Shown: one piece after another, positions 11,011 through 19,492 of the stretch
Numbering within the stretch: the stretch's first letter is position 1
Layout of the letters: every line of letters starts with the position of its first letter
NCBI RefSeq assembly: GCF_907165205.1
Contig: NC_058195.1
Span: 26,122,936-26,186,935 of the forward strand
Length of the DNA stretch: 64,000 nt
Direction: 5' to 3'
Source: Coccinella septempunctata
Taxonomy: Eukaryota > Arthropoda > Insecta > Coleoptera > Coccinellidae
Notes under the pieces: generated by a model
What the model saw: the letters and a program-made list of their open reading frames with translations, nothing else
Told to the model about the DNA's origin: nothing
Database searches by the model: none
Translations under genes and position numbers: made by a program

Positions 11011-12569
11011 GAACCATGTGTTATGTTAGTTCTCATGGAATTTAGACCTTTTACTTCGACATCAACCCTGTGGCGAGGCAAACCTAATAAATTCGCAGCT
11101 TTTCTGCTGATGAAAGAAGACATAGATCCGCTGTCTATTAAACAACGGAATACATGAAATTCTCCAAAATTGTCTCGTACTTCTATTAAAGCCGTGGATA
11201 AAAGTACTGTGGATGACTTTAGGCAAATACCCGTAGACGCTGTTAAGACTGCTCCGTTAGCAGAACTAGAAGTTAAATCCTCTGAATCAGCAGGAGATTT
11301 ATCGGAAGATTGAGCCAGGTGTAGTAGCGTGTGATGTCTGTCATGACATTTTCGACAAGTGTTTACTGACTTACATGAGCTCAAATCATGAGACCAGCTC
11401 AAACAATTAAAACACAAGTGGTTTTGCTTAGCAAACGCATGGCGTTCCTTAGGTGTTTTTTCCAAAAACTGTGAACAAGAACGCAACACATGATCTTGTT
11501 TACAAAGTGTACAAACAGGAATATTGTTTGAGCGTTGGTTTTTATTATCATTAACAAAATAAGTATCAACCCGTTGTTTTACATTAGAAAAAGACTTATT
11601 CTGAACAGAAGATTTATATGTACTATTTGAACTATGAGATGTTCCGACGGTATCCATTGCATTGCAATATTTATTAAGAAATTCAATTAATGTTTTGAAT
11701 TCTGGGATTGAGGATGATCCATGTTCGAGTTCGAAACGCGCTACAGTAGCGTTATCTAGACGCTTTATCAAAAGCATGAACATGATAAAATCCCAAGACT
11801 CAACCGGAAAATTCATATTCTTCAAAGCAGCCAAATTTTCAGTAAATGTATTCATTAATTCACGAAGTGCGGTATGATTATTACAATTGACTCTAGGCGT
11901 CTGTTCAATTGCGTTCCAATGAGCTTGAGCTCTCAACCTCTCATTAGAAAAACGATTAATAAGTGAATCATATGCAATCTGGTAGTTTTGCGAAGTCATA
12001 GGTAATGTGCGAACCAAGGACAGAGGGGGTCCTTCCAAAGAAGAAATCAAATAGTTAAACTTTTCAATTTCTGTTAGCGAAGAATTGTTATGAACTAAAG
12101 CATCGAATACATCAAGATATGTCACAAATTGCGTGTAATCTCCTCTGAATTTTTTTATTTCTATTTGTGGAAGACGAACATTAGGCGTAGAATTATTAGG
12201 CGAGCAAGTTGCTAGACTTTGCTTCCGAGACAAAACAGATTGCGCAGAAAGATTCAAAGATTCCCCATTTGGATCAAACAATTGTGCATAAATTGTTTTA
12301 GCGGAAAAGTAACTGTTCTGAAAGTCACCTCTAACAGACTCTTCCAAAGTCAGATCAGCATCATCACTTTGTAAAAGAATACTAGTCACTGTCTGATGTT
12401 GCTTATTAAACTCTTCACGAACTTCATCGATTTCAGTGAATCGAATTCTGAAGGAGGTTCTAAGTGATCCATCCGAAACTGCTTTATTAGCCAAATCAAG
12501 AAGTGAAGTCAGTTCAACTATACAAGAAGTTCTTATGAACTTAGCCCTTTTTAGTTTAAAATCCGTCAT
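11007..12569 (-). CDS. gag: BEL/Pao Gag with start of protease
   Basis: This 520-residue frame starts at an ATG about 330 bp inside the 5' LTR. Residues about 135-290 look like the DUF1759 capsid-like region of Pao-group Gag. Three cysteine/histidine knuckles follow at about 353-365, 386-399 and 405-416 (CTLCKQDHVLRSC, CFNCLSWSHDLSSC, CRKCHDRHH). An aspartic-protease motif LIDSGS is centred on D479. The protein would package element RNA and start the protease. The frame ends inside the protease domain at a TGA that overlaps the pol ATG (ATGA, 11007-11010). Protease completion therefore needs a frameshift, reinitiation, or is lost through a small indel. Confidence 0.92.
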   Translation of the reverse strand: MTDFKLKRAKFIRTSCIVELTSLLDLANKAVSDGSLRTSFRIRFTEIDEVREEFNKQHQTVTSILLQSDDADLTLEESVRGDFQNSYFSAKTIYAQLFDPNGESLNLSAQSVLSRKQSLATCSPNNSTPNVRLPQIEIKKFRGDYTQFVTYLDVFDALVHNNSSLTEIEKFNYLISSLEGPPLSLVRTLPMTSQNYQIAYDSLINRFSNERLRAQAHWNAIEQTPRVNCNNHTALRELMNTFTENLAALKNMNFPVESWDFIMFMLLIKRLDNATVARFELEHGSSSIPEFKTLIEFLNKYCNAMDTVGTSHSSNSTYKSSVQNKSFSNVKQRVDTYFVNDNKNQRSNNIPVCTLCKQDHVLRSCSQFLEKTPKERHAFAKQNHLCFNCLSWSHDLSSCKSVNTCRKCHDRHHTLLHLAQSSDKSPADSEDLTSSSANGAVLTASTGICLKSSTVLLSTALIEVRDNFGEFHVFRCLIDSGSMSSFISRKAANLLGLPRHRVDVEVKGLNSMRTNITHGS

Positions 12570-12880
12570 TTTCGGATTGCATAAAGGAATTTCAAGAAAC
12601 TATTTGATTGTTAATGAGAACAATAGTGCAAAAATGCGTAGTATATCGAATCAATGGAATTCAATAACAGCGATCAGTAATTATCACGAATAATTGCGAT
12701 TTCAAAAGAATATGCATAAACGATGCCACTCCAAATGCGTTGAGTGCACCGTACTGAAACTCGAACAATGTGTCGACTTCGATAAGCGATTTTTTGCGTG
12801 AATGCAAAGTTATGAGTATAAACAAGAAATAAATGAATGAATCTGAAATTAAGCAAATCAATCAAAAGGAAATTCAATAT

Positions 12881-12898
12881 ACGGCTCGATAGGACCAA
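12881..12898 (-). promoter_or_regulatory. Primer-binding site, best match tRNA-Tyr
   Basis: Directly next to the 5' LTR, the minus strand reads TTGGTCCTATCGAGCCGT. Its complement, CGGCTCGATAGGACCA, equals the 3' end of insect tRNA-Tyr as I remember it (CGGCTCGAAGGACCA) apart from one extra base. The position is correct for minus-strand cDNA priming. The tRNA assignment is from memory. Confidence 0.65.
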
Positions 12899-13425
12899 TG
12901 TTACGTCCGATAGCTCAGTTTAATTTGGATAGAAATGTGGACTGTAATATCGCGGGCTTGAAGCCGGAGCAACAGCGAAATGTTTGAATGAAATAAAACA
13001 AAAATACGGAATTTGCTGTCAACAGTGATGACTTACCGAAATGATCGTCTCAGTGTTGGTGAAGTTATCTCAGCTCCAAAATCCCAGCTCTTCACAGGGA
13101 CCCTTGGCTGCGGGAAGTCTGCTCCAACTTTTAATGTTCAAAATGCGGTGTTGAATAAACACAAAACAATATGCGGTGCTGAATAAGCACAAAACAAAAT
13201 GCGGTGTTGAATAACACAAACTATGCGGAAGTATCAAAAAAGGTATTAGCGAAGAAAGCAACGCAAATTATATCGGCTGAATTCTTATGCTACAAGATGC
13301 GTACTATGCGTGGAGAACTGGTTCTCAGGCGTTTCAATCCCATGTCACCAATGTTGACTTCGTTAACGCGTAAGCTTATGACATTTAGCTGTCGCTCAAA
13401 CCCCATTTCACAAGACGACCAAACA
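12899..13425 (-). repeat. 5' LTR of the BEL/Pao element
   Basis: This LTR has the same length and, by eye, the same sequence as the 3' LTR. It is the promoter-side LTR for the minus-strand genes. Near its U5 end (plus 12905-12950) the plus strand reads CGATAGCTCAGTT and, about 19 bp further on, GTGGACTGTA. Both match the 5' half of tRNA-Tyr. Confidence 0.93.
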
Positions 13426-13526
13426 TATTCCGTAACATTTAATACGCAGTCCTATGTAATTGAGCTTGATATTTAATTCTTAACAACCTTATTGATTCAT
13501 TAAAATATTTTTTTTACTATTTTCAG

Positions 13527-13612
13527 ATGAGGAAAACATTGTTGAAGAATCAGATGATGATGAAAATAGTGATAGCGAAATTTCGGATGATGCTGAAGAA
13601 AATGAATGTTAA
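13527..13612 (+). pseudogene. Last (acidic) exon of the FEN-like family gene, right arm
   Basis: A polypyrimidine tract and AG acceptor end at 13526. The exon continues the codon split at 6635 and encodes an acidic tail (DEEN, then EESDDDENSDSE) ending at TAA 13610-13612. The phase agrees with the donor at 6635/6636. The intron is now about 6.9 kb instead of 120 bp, because the BEL/Pao element lies within it. Splicing across the element is possible in principle but not shown. Confidence 0.65.
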
Positions 13613-13807
13613 AAATAATGTAGATTGCATAAAACCCAATAAAATACATTGCATTTACTGTATGCGTTCATGTAACATTTCTTATTTGCACGCCCTTAGC
13701 AGCTGTCCCCTCGCCTGTCAAGGTCTTATGCTGTTCAAAACCGCCTGGCATTGTACATATTTACTCTGAGACGTTTACTTGAAAACATATAAAAATTTTA
13801 AGTATAC

Positions 13808-13929
13808 AGGATAAAGTTTATTTTACCTCATCAACTGTACGTTTTCTAATTGATCTGTCATATACTTCTGCTTATTGCAATCGCCTGTCAATTTTTTTTT
13901 TAGGATGTACAATAAATAAACTTTATCCT
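13808..13929. repeat. Small inverted-repeat cassette (right arm)
   Basis: This is the mirror copy of the cassette at 4692-4812, with ends AGGATAAAGTTTATTT and AAATAAACTTTATCCT. Its presence in both arms shows that it was already in place when the arms duplicated. Confidence 0.6.
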
Positions 13930-14122
13930 ATTAAATTTTCAAATTTACAGAAACAAGTTTTGAAACTCAATTTACTCAACAGTCCAAAAAATAAAGGGGC
14001 TGATGACGTGCAGGGCTGACGCCTGCCAGGTCATGGCTATTGCTCTTAGCATGTCATAAATCGTAAGTATACAAATTTCTAACCTTACAGGGAGACCGTT
14101 ACTCCCAGGGTTCACTAGCTCT

Positions 14123-14459
14123 TGGACTATAAAGGGAGAAAGACTACCACAATGTGGGGTATTGCCAAAACACTTGAACGATAAGTAGAAATTACGAATA
14201 TCACAATAGTTTCCATTCTCTTCGAAAAAATGGCAGCACTTAAAGAACGTCTTTTTTCAATTTTACCAGCATACGAATGGCAGCCACTAGCTGGAAAGTT
14301 AATAACATGAATGAATATTTGTTCTTCAATGGAAAAATGATTTTATTGTTTCTTTCCTTTGACGAATAAAAAAATTCCTGACGTTTCGAGACGACGAACT
14401 GTTTGAATTGAATTATAATGAAAACGTCATATAAATTAGTCGTTTCTGACGAAAGATAT
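14123..14459. other. Unassigned spacer
   Basis: No coding or repeat signal was seen between the end of the inverted-repeat arm and the gypsy LTR, except the ATAT target duplication at 14456-14459. Confidence 0.5.
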
Positions 14460-14761
14460 TGTAACGTTTTCTTCACTTGATTAAAACGTCCAACTTATTA
14501 AAATTATTTATTTACACTTAATACATTTATAATTCACAAACTAACTATGACACAACTATTTATTTCCACTCGTATTTATTTCCACTAGTCGCTTGCACTG
14601 TGAACTATATCTGTACTTGTACTTCCTACCTGCTCCTCCGCTGGGCTTATATAGGCGCCGGAAACATTCAGATACCTTCGCGAACCTTTCGCGATTCTTC
14701 CAGAAGAAAACGACTGCCCTGGTTCTCGAAAGGTCCGACCGCAAGGGCCGGACTGGTTACA
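14460..14761 (-). repeat. 3' LTR of the gypsy element
   Basis: This is a 302-bp LTR. On the minus strand a purine-rich AAGGAGGGGACAG (14762-14774) sits directly before it and fits a polypurine tract. The last pol frame runs through about 59 codons of this LTR and stops at 14585, so the LTR also encodes the C-terminus as read in this copy. Confidence 0.93.
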
Positions 14762-15682
14762 CTGTCCCCTCCTTAAGCCTGTTCTGTCCCAGAACAGATT
14801 TAGTGAATTTCTCTGAGGACCGTGGCGAAACTTGCACCCATCACCATTCCTACAGTAGCCATTCTGATGGAAGTAGCACTCCACAGTTTTTCCGGCCTGC
14901 TTTGGGTTGAAACTGCACACCAGGATCCGTATACCAGTCTTCTGAAATACCACCTCCAGCATGCTTCGCACAACTCGCCAATTCAGCTGGTCCAATAAAC
15001 AACCGAGCTTGGGAACAGCTAATTTCCTAACTCCAAAGCGTTGAAGGTCTTCTTTCAAGCTATGCAGTGCCGCCCATAGATTCTGATAGGTTGGCTTCTG
15101 GTAGGAATGTTGCTTGGTGACTAGATAATAAATGAACCGACCTTCAGCCTTCAATTTCAGAACTTTCCCGATTCTTGGCTGCTGTCGCAATAGTTGTTCC
15201 TGACGTCCAAATTTATTTCTGAATACTCTTGCTATTCCTTTGCTCATACGAAGGTCCTCCGCTACGCAATGAGCGAGAGAGTATTCCTTAGACACGGTAA
15301 AGAGATCTTGATGTACTTCCTGTGTAACGCTGAACCGTGCAACGCGTGTCTCACCATAACAATCCATAAACTTCTGGTAATCGCTGCTACCTTGCATCGG
15401 GGCTTCCACAAGACGTACTTCTTCTTTGTCCTGCGCGTACGGGGCTAATCGGTTGAAATGGACAACCTTTGGTTTTCCTCTGGGGAGCTTCCTTATTCGG
15501 TAAACAACATCATTTATCCTCTTGATTATTTCATACGGTCCCTCCCACTGTCTCTGCAGCTTTGGTGAAAAACCTTTCCTCCTTTGTGGATTATGTAGCC
15601 ACACCAGATCTCCAGCGGTGAATCCACCTTCAATAGCCTTGATGTCGTAGCGCATTTTCATTCGGTCACTTGCTTGCTGCAT
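14585..15682 (-). CDS. Integrase C-terminus fused to TARG1/OARD1-like macrodomain and CCCH zinc finger
   Basis: This 365-codon frame has no interruption. Residues 1-85 are the integrase C-terminal GPY/F-type module (WEGPYEIIKRINDVVYRIR, HFNRLAPY). Residues about 117-258 (14909-15334) match macrodomains of the TARG1/OARD1 group, which remove ADP-ribose from proteins: LAHCVAEDLRMSKGIA, YYLVTKQHSYQKPTY and PKLGCLLDQLNW in order. K190 and D231 align with the catalytic Lys and Asp of TARG1. Residues 269-287 form a C-x7-C-x5-C-x3-H finger (YFHQNGYCRNGDGCKFRH), suggesting RNA binding. The last 59 codons lie in the LTR. The reading frame continues upstream of the first ATG, so the module is probably translated as part of Pol. 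Capture from a host gene is inferred. Confidence 0.88.
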   Translation of the reverse strand: MQQASDRMKMRYDIKAIEGGFTAGDLVWLHNPQRRKGFSPKLQRQWEGPYEIIKRINDVVYRIRKLPRGKPKVVHFNRLAPYAQDKEEVRLVEAPMQGSSDYQKFMDCYGETRVARFSVTQEVHQDLFTVSKEYSLAHCVAEDLRMSKGIARVFRNKFGRQEQLLRQQPRIGKVLKLKAEGRFIYYLVTKQHSYQKPTYQNLWAALHSLKEDLQRFGVRKLAVPKLGCLLDQLNWRVVRSMLEVVFQKTGIRILVCSFNPKQAGKTVECYFHQNGYCRNGDGCKFRHGPQRNSLNLFWDRTGLRRGQCNQSGPCGRTFREPGQSFSSGRIAKGSRRYLNVSGAYISPAEEQVGSTSTDIVHSASD

Positions 15683-15723
15683 TTGATTGCGTACCTTGTC
15701 ATGAATGTAATCCAGCTTGTTCC

Positions 15724-16495
15724 TTAATTTACTAACGTAGTCCTCCCCAGGCTCCCTACGTCTTCTCCAGGCTTACATCCAAACTCTAAGTCGCAAGGCA
15801 GCCTTATTTCTCGGCCGAACATTATACTGGATGGGGTTTCCTTGGTTGATTCTTGAACCGAAGATCTGTATGCCATGGTGAATAGATGTAAATATTCATC
15901 CCAATCCCGCTGGTGATCAGAAACTACTTTGGCTAGATGTTTTCCCATGGTCCGATTCATTCGTTCGACCATACCTTCTGATTGTGGATGTGTCTGTTTT
16001 GTGAATCCCCAATTTGCTGCATACTTCTTGGAATAGCTTCGATTCAAAATTTCGGCCTTGATCACAATGCAGCTCTAGAGGTATTCCAAATCTGCAGAAG
16101 AATTCTCTGACCAATTTATCTGCTACCGTAGTTGCCTCTTGATTAGGAATACCGTAGGCTTCCACCCATTTCGTGAAATAGTCCATCGCTACCAAAATGT
16201 ACTTGTTTCCATGGTCTGTTTCGGGAAAGGGGCCAGCGATGTCGATAGCTACTCGTTCCATGGGAGATCCGACGTTATATTGCCTCATTGGTGCTTTTCC
16301 TTTACCATAAGGTCCGTTAGCAGCAGCACAAACCTTGCATCTTCTACACCAATCTTTAACGTCCCTCTTACAATTTAGCCAATAAAATCGCTGCCTGACT
16401 TTTTCCAACGTCTTGGTTATCCCGAAATGTCCACCTGAAGTTCCATTATGTAGTCTGGTCAGAATGTCTGTCACACGGCTCTTTGGCACAATCAA
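15724..16495 (-). pseudogene. Gypsy integrase, frameshifted in the catalytic core
   Basis: The first piece (16495-15917) has the zinc-binding motif HNGTSGGHFG then CRRCKVC, and two core aspartates in AIDIAGPF and LHCDQGRNFES. A frameshift follows. The second piece (16065-15724) resumes with HPQSEGMVERMNRT, which holds the core glutamate, and GREIRLPCDLEFG. A second shift near 15750 leads into the last pol frame. Integrase would insert the cDNA, but this copy cannot encode it in one piece. Confidence 0.85.
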
Positions 16496-16513
16496 CTGAA
16501 GTCTCTGCTCAGT

Positions 16514-17254
16514 TCAATCTTCATTTTCCCAACAACGTTTCAGAAGACCTCCATCAATCTTCAGCGTTTCCCATTGTGCCCAATACGACTTCATATTCTG
16601 ACCCAGTCTGGATACTTCTTCCCAAGTAGGTCGTCTACCGCTCTTCTTCCAACTCAGGATTACTTTCAAGTCGTTATCTTCCTCTTGTGCTCTTTGAATT
16701 TCTTCAGGTAGCCAGTCGTCTTCGATTACGGTGGTCCGCCTTAAATCGATCTTTTCTTCAAGGCGCGAACAATGGCTGGAACTCTGGGGACACTCAATGG
16801 TTTTGGTCGAGCCATTGTCTACCACAGCGACTCCTTTTATTTTCCCAGCTGTAGCCCTTTCAAATTCTGGACGATTTTGCTTGAAATGCCTCCTTCTGTT
16901 GCAGTTCCAGCACACAGCATCCTTTTTCCTAGCAAGCAATATTCTGCGGACTTTTTCTCTGACAATCTCCTCAACAGATCGATCTGTTTCTTGCTCTTGT
17001 CTTACACGAAGGTGTCCTCTATGCGACGCTTGCTTCGCTGCCTCAATTTCCAAAGCCTGGGCTAAGGCATCATCTATAGTTCTAGGGCGTGCTAGTCTCA
17101 GGGCTTGTTGTATTTCACTATCCTTTATCCTATCCACGAATGTCTGGATTGATAGCTGTTCCAGGAAGCTATCTGGAGCAGATGGATAAGCCAGCCTGAC
17201 TAATCTTGCCACATCAGCTTCAAACTCCTGGAGATTTTCCCCTGTTTTCTGCAC
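16514..17254 (-). pseudogene. Gypsy Gag C-terminus fused to the pre-integrase linker
   Basis: The first part matches a retrotransposon gag domain (LQEFEADVARLVRLAYPSA) followed by one zinc knuckle-like CWNCNRRRHFKQN whose last ligand is lost. Directly after it the frame enters text typical of the segment before integrase (EEDNDLKVILSWKKSGRRPTW). Protease, RT and RNase H, normally about 800 codons, are missing at this join. The frame ends in a TGA at 16514-16516. The integrase continues in the same frame beyond that single stop. Confidence 0.75.
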
Positions 17255-18058
17255 TCGGTTCTTTATTTGTGCATGGTATACTTGTTGTAGATGAGCATCG
17301 ACCTATCTCATCTGAAGTTTCGATGTAAGAACTTCGTAACAGGCTTGTTGACTCTCCGGAATTGTTTGCAGAATGTTGAGTGCCTCTCCTCGTATTATTA
17401 ATTATTATTATTAATGCCGTGGCTTTTTCGTTGTCGTTCCAATTGTTCACCAGGGCAGCAGCTTCAAACTGTTTTTGATATGTCGACCAGGGTATTTTTC
17501 CATCAAAAGTTGGAGGCTTGATCTTCATTCTACTACCTTCGCCGTTATTTTCTGCTTTCGCTGTGCTGTAGGGTGATGAAGCCAGAATATCTGTTCTGTT
17601 TGGCATTATTTTCAAGGAATCTATCAATTTGGCATGATGTTCAATTAATACTGCCATTTCTTCAAATTTTCCATTAACTTCATCATAAACTTTGTCAAAC
17701 TTTTTATCAACTTCGCCAAATTTTTCGTTCACTATATCAAACTTTTCGTCTACTTTATCAAATTTTTCATTTATGGTTTCCAGTTTCTCATCCAATTTAT
17801 CTGTAATTTGACTCACCACATCATTACAATTTTCCTTAATCTGGTCCATGTTAATGGTGGACATGGTAAATTCAATTTACAAGAGTTCTCGTCCATTTTA
17901 TCATTTAATTTTCGAGAATTTCCTTTCATTTGGACCATTTGTTCATTCAACTTACAAGAATTCTCGTCCATTTTCTCATTTAATTTTCTCAAATAGTCCA
18001 TTACCGCTTTAGTCTCCATCGCGTTCTGTAGTCTTGTGGTCACTGGCATGAACCCCAA
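17220..18058 (-). pseudogene. gag: Gypsy Gag N-terminal half with heptad coiled coil
   Basis: The frame opening at 18058 (VTTRLQNAMETKAV) contains repeats of KLNEKMDENSC type. A shift near 17865 moves reading to a second frame with heptads such as VDEKFDIVNEKFGEV, then the capsid-like segment FDGKIPWSTYQKQFEAA. A run of ATT repeats at about 17395-17416 adds isoleucines and shifts the frame again. The heptads predict a long N-terminal coiled coil. The two frameshifts make this a broken gene, though each piece is well preserved. Confidence 0.75.
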
Positions 18059-18096
18059 ATAACCGGAAATATTTATTCAATTCGAGCGATGTTAAA

Positions 18097-18114
18097 CCGC
18101 ACACGTGACACCAA
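18097..18114 (-). promoter_or_regulatory. Gypsy primer-binding site, probably tRNA-Leu
   Basis: The minus strand next to the 5' LTR reads TTGGTGTCACGTGTGCGG. The complementary 3' end, TGACACCA, is the acceptor end seen in eukaryotic tRNA-Leu. Only about eight bases support the isoacceptor choice. Confidence 0.5.
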
Positions 18115-18416
18115 TGTAACGTTTTCTTCACTTGATTAAAACGTCCAACTCATTAAAATTATTTATTTACACTTAATACATTTATAATTCACAAACTAAC
18201 TATGACACAACTATTTATTTCCACTCGTATTTATTTCCACTAGTCCCTTGCACTGTGAACTATATCTGTACTTGTACTTCCTACCTGCTCCTCCGCTGGG
18301 CTTATATAGGCGCCGGAAACATTCAGATACCTTCGCGAACCTTTCGCGATTCTTCCAGAAGAAAACGACCGCCCTGGTTCTCGAAAGGTCCGACCGCAAG
18401 GGCCGGACTGGTTACA
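18115..18416 (-). repeat. 5' LTR of the gypsy element with TATA box
   Basis: This is a 302-bp LTR with a minus-strand TATATAAG at 18301-18308, a good TATA box for transcription toward gag. The copy in the other LTR is at 14646-14653. Three substitutions separate it from the 3' LTR, for example ACTCATT versus ACTTATT. Confidence 0.93.
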
Positions 18417-18461
18417 ATATTCATTTTCACTTTTTGAACTGACCACTAAAACGGTGTAGAC

Positions 18462-18849
18462 TCCTCTTAAAAGCCACTGTTTGGTGTGTTTTATGGGCAG
18501 GTGGACTTAGGTCCATATTTTTTTAAAGATGATACCAGAATGTTTCTGTCAATGGAGAGCGCTATAGAGTAATGATTGCCGACTTTTTGTTCCCAGCAGT
18601 TGAATGGTATTGATGTGCCAGAGCTGTAGTTTCAACAAGATGGCGCAACATGCCACACAGCGCGATTCCATCAATTTATTGCGGGAAACATTCGAAGAGT
18701 TCATAATTTCGCGTAATGGACCTGTTATTCGGCCTCCACGAGCATGTGGTGGAACACCTAGGGATTACTTTCTTTGGGGATATGGAAGTCAGGTAAACCA
18801 CGGACGGTGGATCTTATTAGCCAACATTTGCCGCGTTATTGTCGATATA
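18462..18849 (+). pseudogene. Mariner-like DDE transposase fragment
   Basis: Pieced across frames, the translation gives VNGERYRVMIADFLFPAVE, FQQDGATCHTA, INLLRETFEEFIISRNGP and DYFLWGY. This is the C-terminal half of a Tc1/mariner-superfamily transposase, with the second catalytic Asp in QDGA. A stop precedes FQQDG and a frameshift follows the DYFLWGY block, so the gene is dead. It is cut at its 3' side by the LINE tail beginning near 18850. Confidence 0.8.
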
Positions 18850-19430
18850 CATTCATTCATTCATTCATTGCTGTATCTTTTTACCGGGAATAAATCTACA
18901 AAAAGACATAACAAAAGAACAGACTTATAATTTCTTAGGGCTAATTGCGACGGTGTGCCCTCCTGTGACTGAAGAGACCCAACCGTGACCGACAGATCCT
19001 TCCACACTCCGGGCATGGATAGTCACCAACTAGATCTGGCCGCTGGCCGCCGCTGTATTCTTCTCGAGTCTCCATTTTAACTATGCACCATAGACCTCCA
19101 CTGTGACCTGTATTACGCTAGTTGTTCCCAGTTATATTTGGCATTAACTGATTTTAGGGATTGATTATACTGGCCTCCTGGTTTCCGGGCTCCCTCTGTC
19201 AATTCGCCATACAGAGCTATTTTGGGGAGTCTTGTGACTTGCATCCTCAGACTGTGGCAGCTCCATCTGAGTCGGGCCCCCGTTACTTGAGTCTCAATTG
19301 TTGTACAACTCGCGCGTTGCAAGACTTCTGCATTCGAAACTTTTGTGAAACCATCTGATGTGCATTATCTGTCTTAGATGACGTTGTTGCGTTTGTTCAA
19401 GCTGTTCAATATGTCGGCTGTAGGTCTATT
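18850..19430 (-). mobile_element. 5'-truncated LINE 3' end with (AATG)n tail
   Basis: Minus-strand translation gives LRWSCHSLRM, RLPKIALYGELTEGARKPGGQ and NWEQLA, the C-terminal RT segment of a CR1/L2-like LINE. The 3' end is a run of ATTC/AATG repeats at 18850-18870. The same family occurs at 36695-37468, where a C2H2-like CPECGRICRSRLGLFSHRRPH can be read. The coding part has frameshifts. Confidence 0.75.
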
Positions 19431-19492
19431 TCAATAGCGAAGACTTCCATATGGCGTAGCTCCAGCTCCTGCGATATTTGCAAAAACTATGT

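Larger units (their letters stand above)
6658..13425 (-). mobile_element. BEL/Pao LTR retrotransposon, near-intact, minus strand
   Basis: The element is 6,768 bp, begins TG and ends CA, and is bounded by a 5-bp target duplication TATTC (6653-6657 and 13426-13430). It has two 527-bp LTRs that I could not tell apart by eye, a primer-binding site next to the 5' LTR, and gag and pol frames in family order. Identical LTRs indicate a recent insertion. The main anomaly is that gag and pol overlap by ATGA in different frames rather than forming one polyprotein. It lies inside an intron of the repeat-arm gene, in the opposite orientation. Confidence 0.95.
6084..14122 (+). repeat. Right arm of the inverted repeat, interrupted by a BEL/Pao element
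   Basis: The arm proper is 6084-6657 plus 13431-14122, about 1,266 bp once the retrotransposon and one copy of its target duplication are removed. That equals the left arm in length. The outer end, GTTCACTAGCTCT at 14110-14122, mirrors the left end, and flanking DNA beyond it is unrelated. The retrotransposon sits in the intron of the gene carried by the arm and must post-date the inverted duplication, or the left arm would need to have lost it precisely. Confidence 0.85.
14460..18416 (-). mobile_element. Ty3/gypsy retrotransposon with internal deletion and an added macrodomain-CCCH region
   Basis: The element is 3,957 bp with TG...CA LTRs of 302 bp each and a 4-bp duplication ATAT (14456-14459 and 18417-18420). 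The LTRs differ at three positions by eye. On the minus strand the order is gag, a fused remnant, integrase, macrodomain, CCCH finger. Protease, RT and RNase H are absent, so this copy is non-autonomous, and gag and integrase carry frameshifts and stops. The last frame (14585-15682) is intact. Correct target duplications show it integrated as a unit. The deletion may have occurred before or after integration. Confidence 0.93.

Noticed and set aside
14593..14910. 105-codon plus-strand frame across the gypsy LTR and 3' end
   Set aside because: It is the antisense shadow of the macrodomain-CCCH frame and LTR, with no domain match.
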